From: Planctomycetota bacterium
GTDB lineage: Bacteria > Planctomycetota > Planctomycetia > Pirellulales > Thermoguttaceae
Reading direction: 5' to 3'
DNA: 6,512 nucleotides
Assembly: GCA_021784975.1 (NCBI GenBank)
Contig: JAJYGU010000323.1
Location: 1 to 6,512, forward strand
Under the pieces are notes generated by a model. It was not told the origin of the DNA, did not search any database, and saw only the letters and a list, made by a program, of their open reading frames with translations. Both the position numbers and the translations under genes were made by a program. Positions 5,255-6,512 of the stretch are shown here, piece after piece; the stretch's first letter is position 1; each line of letters starts with the position of its first letter.

Positions 5255-5954
5255 GTCGTTCAATTGTTCATTGTGGCCGGCGTCCAGCCCGCGTCTTCAG
5301 CCAATCCGGCTGTCTCCAATGGTAAACAGATTTTCACCCCCACGTGGTGCAGGTCGAAATATAGCCGCTAGTATAGGTGGGGGTTCGGCGCGATGCAAGC
5401 GATCTTAAGAAAGTTTCTCAGGATTACCCCCGATCCGGTTTTTCCAGCTACGGCAGACATAATGCGGCTCGGCAATGCTCCGAAGTTGCTTTGCGGGTGG
5501 TTTGTTCTCGGACATGCGGCCGCTGACAGGCCGGGGACGGGCTCATTTTTCGCTCCGGGCACCATGGAAAGCATGGTCGGGCAACAAGAATGTGCCTGTC
5601 CATTTGCGGCCGACGGGGGCAATTCTCGTGAACGGTTGCCCGGACACAATCAGCCCGAGTAACCGGCAGACAATCCACGAGTTCGTCGGTGCTGCGTAAG
5701 CGACCCAGCCAGTCCAGTCGGCGGTTCTCGGCAGTGGCTGGATCGCCCCCGCGGGAAAAGCCCATCACCGGCGGCGACAACCGCCGTAGACGCCGGCAGT
5801 AGAACTCTTTCCTCCAGAAGGTTTCATTGACCAACGGGAACCGAGCATACAGGTTGCCCAGCGAAGCTCAGCATCGCAGCACGCGGTGGTAGTGTAGCAC
5901 GGCACGGTGCTTGATCAGTCTTCCACGATGGACGTGCGGAACAGAGGAAAGCCG
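5246..5954. other. 709-bp stretch with no confident gene between two convergent recombinases
   Basis: I see no gene I would defend. A plus-strand frame at 5393-5662 (89 codons) and a minus-strand frame at 5448-5834 (128 codons, TTG start) overlap each other; neither has a ribosome binding site or a recognisable domain. The first half of the minus frame is moderately protein-like (ETFWRKEFYCRRLRR, SRGGDPATAENRRLDWLGRL), and the open frame begins about nine codons before the TTG, so it may be the remnant of a decayed gene. Inverted repeats are plentiful: 5336-5384, CCAGCCA/TGGCTGG at 5705-5711 and 5735-5741, and two mutually exclusive GC stems sharing 5768-5774. The stretch may contain an element end or attachment site, but no duplicated core is visible inside the window. 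Confidence 0.5.
5336..5384. repeat. Spaced 8-bp inverted repeat downstream of the recombinase
   Basis: ACCCCCAC (5336-5343) and GTGGGGGT (5377-5384) are exact reverse complements separated by 33 bp of more AT-rich sequence that includes TATAGCCGCTAGTATAG. The overall length of 49 bp is of the order of attachment sites used by large serine recombinases, and it lies about 90 bp after the enzyme gene. The repeat is seen; the attachment-site idea is inference. Confidence 0.45.
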
Positions 5955-6512
5955 TCACCTGCCCACGGTTGCCAGGACGCGCCGCACGCTTCCCCAGCCA
6001 ATCTTGTGGCGGCGTCCGTTTCCATCGAGATAGCGGACCCGGCGGGAAATCTCGCGTTTGCTGACTCCGCCAGCGTAGAGACGGCGAATTTCCGTGACCG
6101 TCGCCGGCGGCAGCTTTGGCCGGCCAATCGTTTTGCCTTCCGCCCGCGCACGGTCAAGCCCGGCCCTTACACGTTCCGAAAGGCGGATTCTCTCTTGTTT
6201 GGCCAAGGTGGCAAGGATCGCCAAAATGGCTTCCTTGAAGATGCCGCTGGAGTCGATGTACCGCTCCATGTAGCTCCTAAATTGAACTCCGACGGATTCC
6301 AGTTCGCTCAGGTAGTTGAGCGTTTTCAAGACCCCTTCGCGGCTGAAGCGATCCAAGGCCCAGAACAACACCATGTCGAACTTGCGGTGGTGGGCGTCGT
6401 CAAAGAGCCGCCGGAACTCCGGCCGGCTGGCACTGCCGCCGGACTCGCGGTCCACGTACTCGCGAAAAACCTTCCAGCCTTGCTTCCGGCAGAACTTCCG
6501 CAGCTCGCGGAG
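5955..6512 (-). CDS. Small serine recombinase, resolvase/invertase type (N-terminus beyond window)
   Basis: The frame is open to the right edge and shows the last 185 residues of a resolvase/invertase-type serine recombinase. These enzymes resolve cointegrates, invert segments or mobilise small elements. The catalytic serine would lie just outside the window. Visible, numbered from the edge: EYVDRESGGSASRPEFRRL at 18-36 with R30, FWALDRFSREG with catalytic arginines R55 and R58, and the long E-helix region with FKEAILAILATLAKQERIRL. Then come the linker GKTIGRPKLPP and a helix-turn-helix DNA-binding domain (EIRRLYAGGVSKREISRRV) extended by a basic tail ending RRVLATVGR. The total length is probably near 200-210 residues, normal for the family. 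The GTG at 6455 is internal, not a start, because homology continues upstream. It runs towards the large recombinase gene and ends 709 bp from it. A weak hairpin (5896-5911) follows its stop. Confidence 0.95.
   Translation of the reverse strand, partial: LRELRKFCRKQGWKVFREYVDRESGGSASRPEFRRLFDDAHHRKFDMVLFWALDRFSREGVLKTLNYLSELESVGVQFRSYMERYIDSSGIFKEAILAILATLAKQERIRLSERVRAGLDRARAEGKTIGRPKLPPATVTEIRRLYAGGVSKREISRRVRYLDGNGRRHKIGWGSVRRVLATVGR

Noticed and set aside
5393..5662. 89-codon plus-strand frame after the recombinase
   Set aside because: No ribosome binding site, no domain, and an overlapping minus-strand frame of equal merit; described with the gap instead of called as a gene.
5896..5911. 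AGCAC/GTGCT hairpin after the small recombinase as a terminator
   Set aside because: Only 5 bp of stem and no T tract on the minus strand.
1..6512. CRISPR array, tRNA or rRNA gene, toxin-antitoxin pair or known defence system
   Set aside because: No regularly spaced identical repeats, no cloverleaf or rRNA-like sequence, and no recognisable toxin, nuclease or defence domain in the small proteins.

Overview
The window is GC-rich, and its gene style (compact coupled genes, several serine recombinases, small proteins with no recognisable family) suggests a planctomycete-type bacterium, perhaps of the Pirellulales or Gemmatales. This is inferred from protein style only; there is no rRNA or other marker. 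The content is accessory: it looks like the rear half of an integrated phage-, satellite- or plasmid-like element followed by a second recombination module. No CRISPR array, tRNA, rRNA or recognisable defence gene was found.

Left part (1-2605): the C-terminal part of a P4/D5-type primase-helicase enters from the left edge. It runs straight into a tightly packed set of plus-strand genes of 188, 137, 154 and about 106 codons. The first three junctions are overlaps (14 bp, then two ATGA overlaps), and three of the genes have clear Shine-Dalgarno sequences, so this is very probably one operon. None of the small proteins has a family I can name. The 188- and 154-residue proteins and the primase tail share a similar helix-then-wing segment, which suggests a set of DNA-binding accessory or replication proteins.

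Middle (2606-3550): a looser stretch. It holds a 70-codon plus-strand gene with a good ribosome binding site, a 54-codon minus-strand frame encoding an acidic, apparently tail-anchored membrane protein, an 8-bp perfect hairpin, and a 66-codon gene that overlaps the start of the recombinase.

Recombinase (3533-5245): a complete 570-residue large serine recombinase with catalytic domain, recombinase domain, zinc ribbon and coiled coil. It is the likely integration/excision enzyme of the element. The overlapping 66-codon gene is positioned as a possible accessory or directionality factor, which is a guess from position.

Right part (5246-6512): about 700 bp with no confident gene but several inverted repeats, then a minus-strand small serine recombinase (resolvase/invertase type) whose N-terminus lies beyond the right edge. 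The two recombinase genes are convergent and belong to different subfamilies, so an element boundary or a nested insertion may lie in the 700-bp gap.
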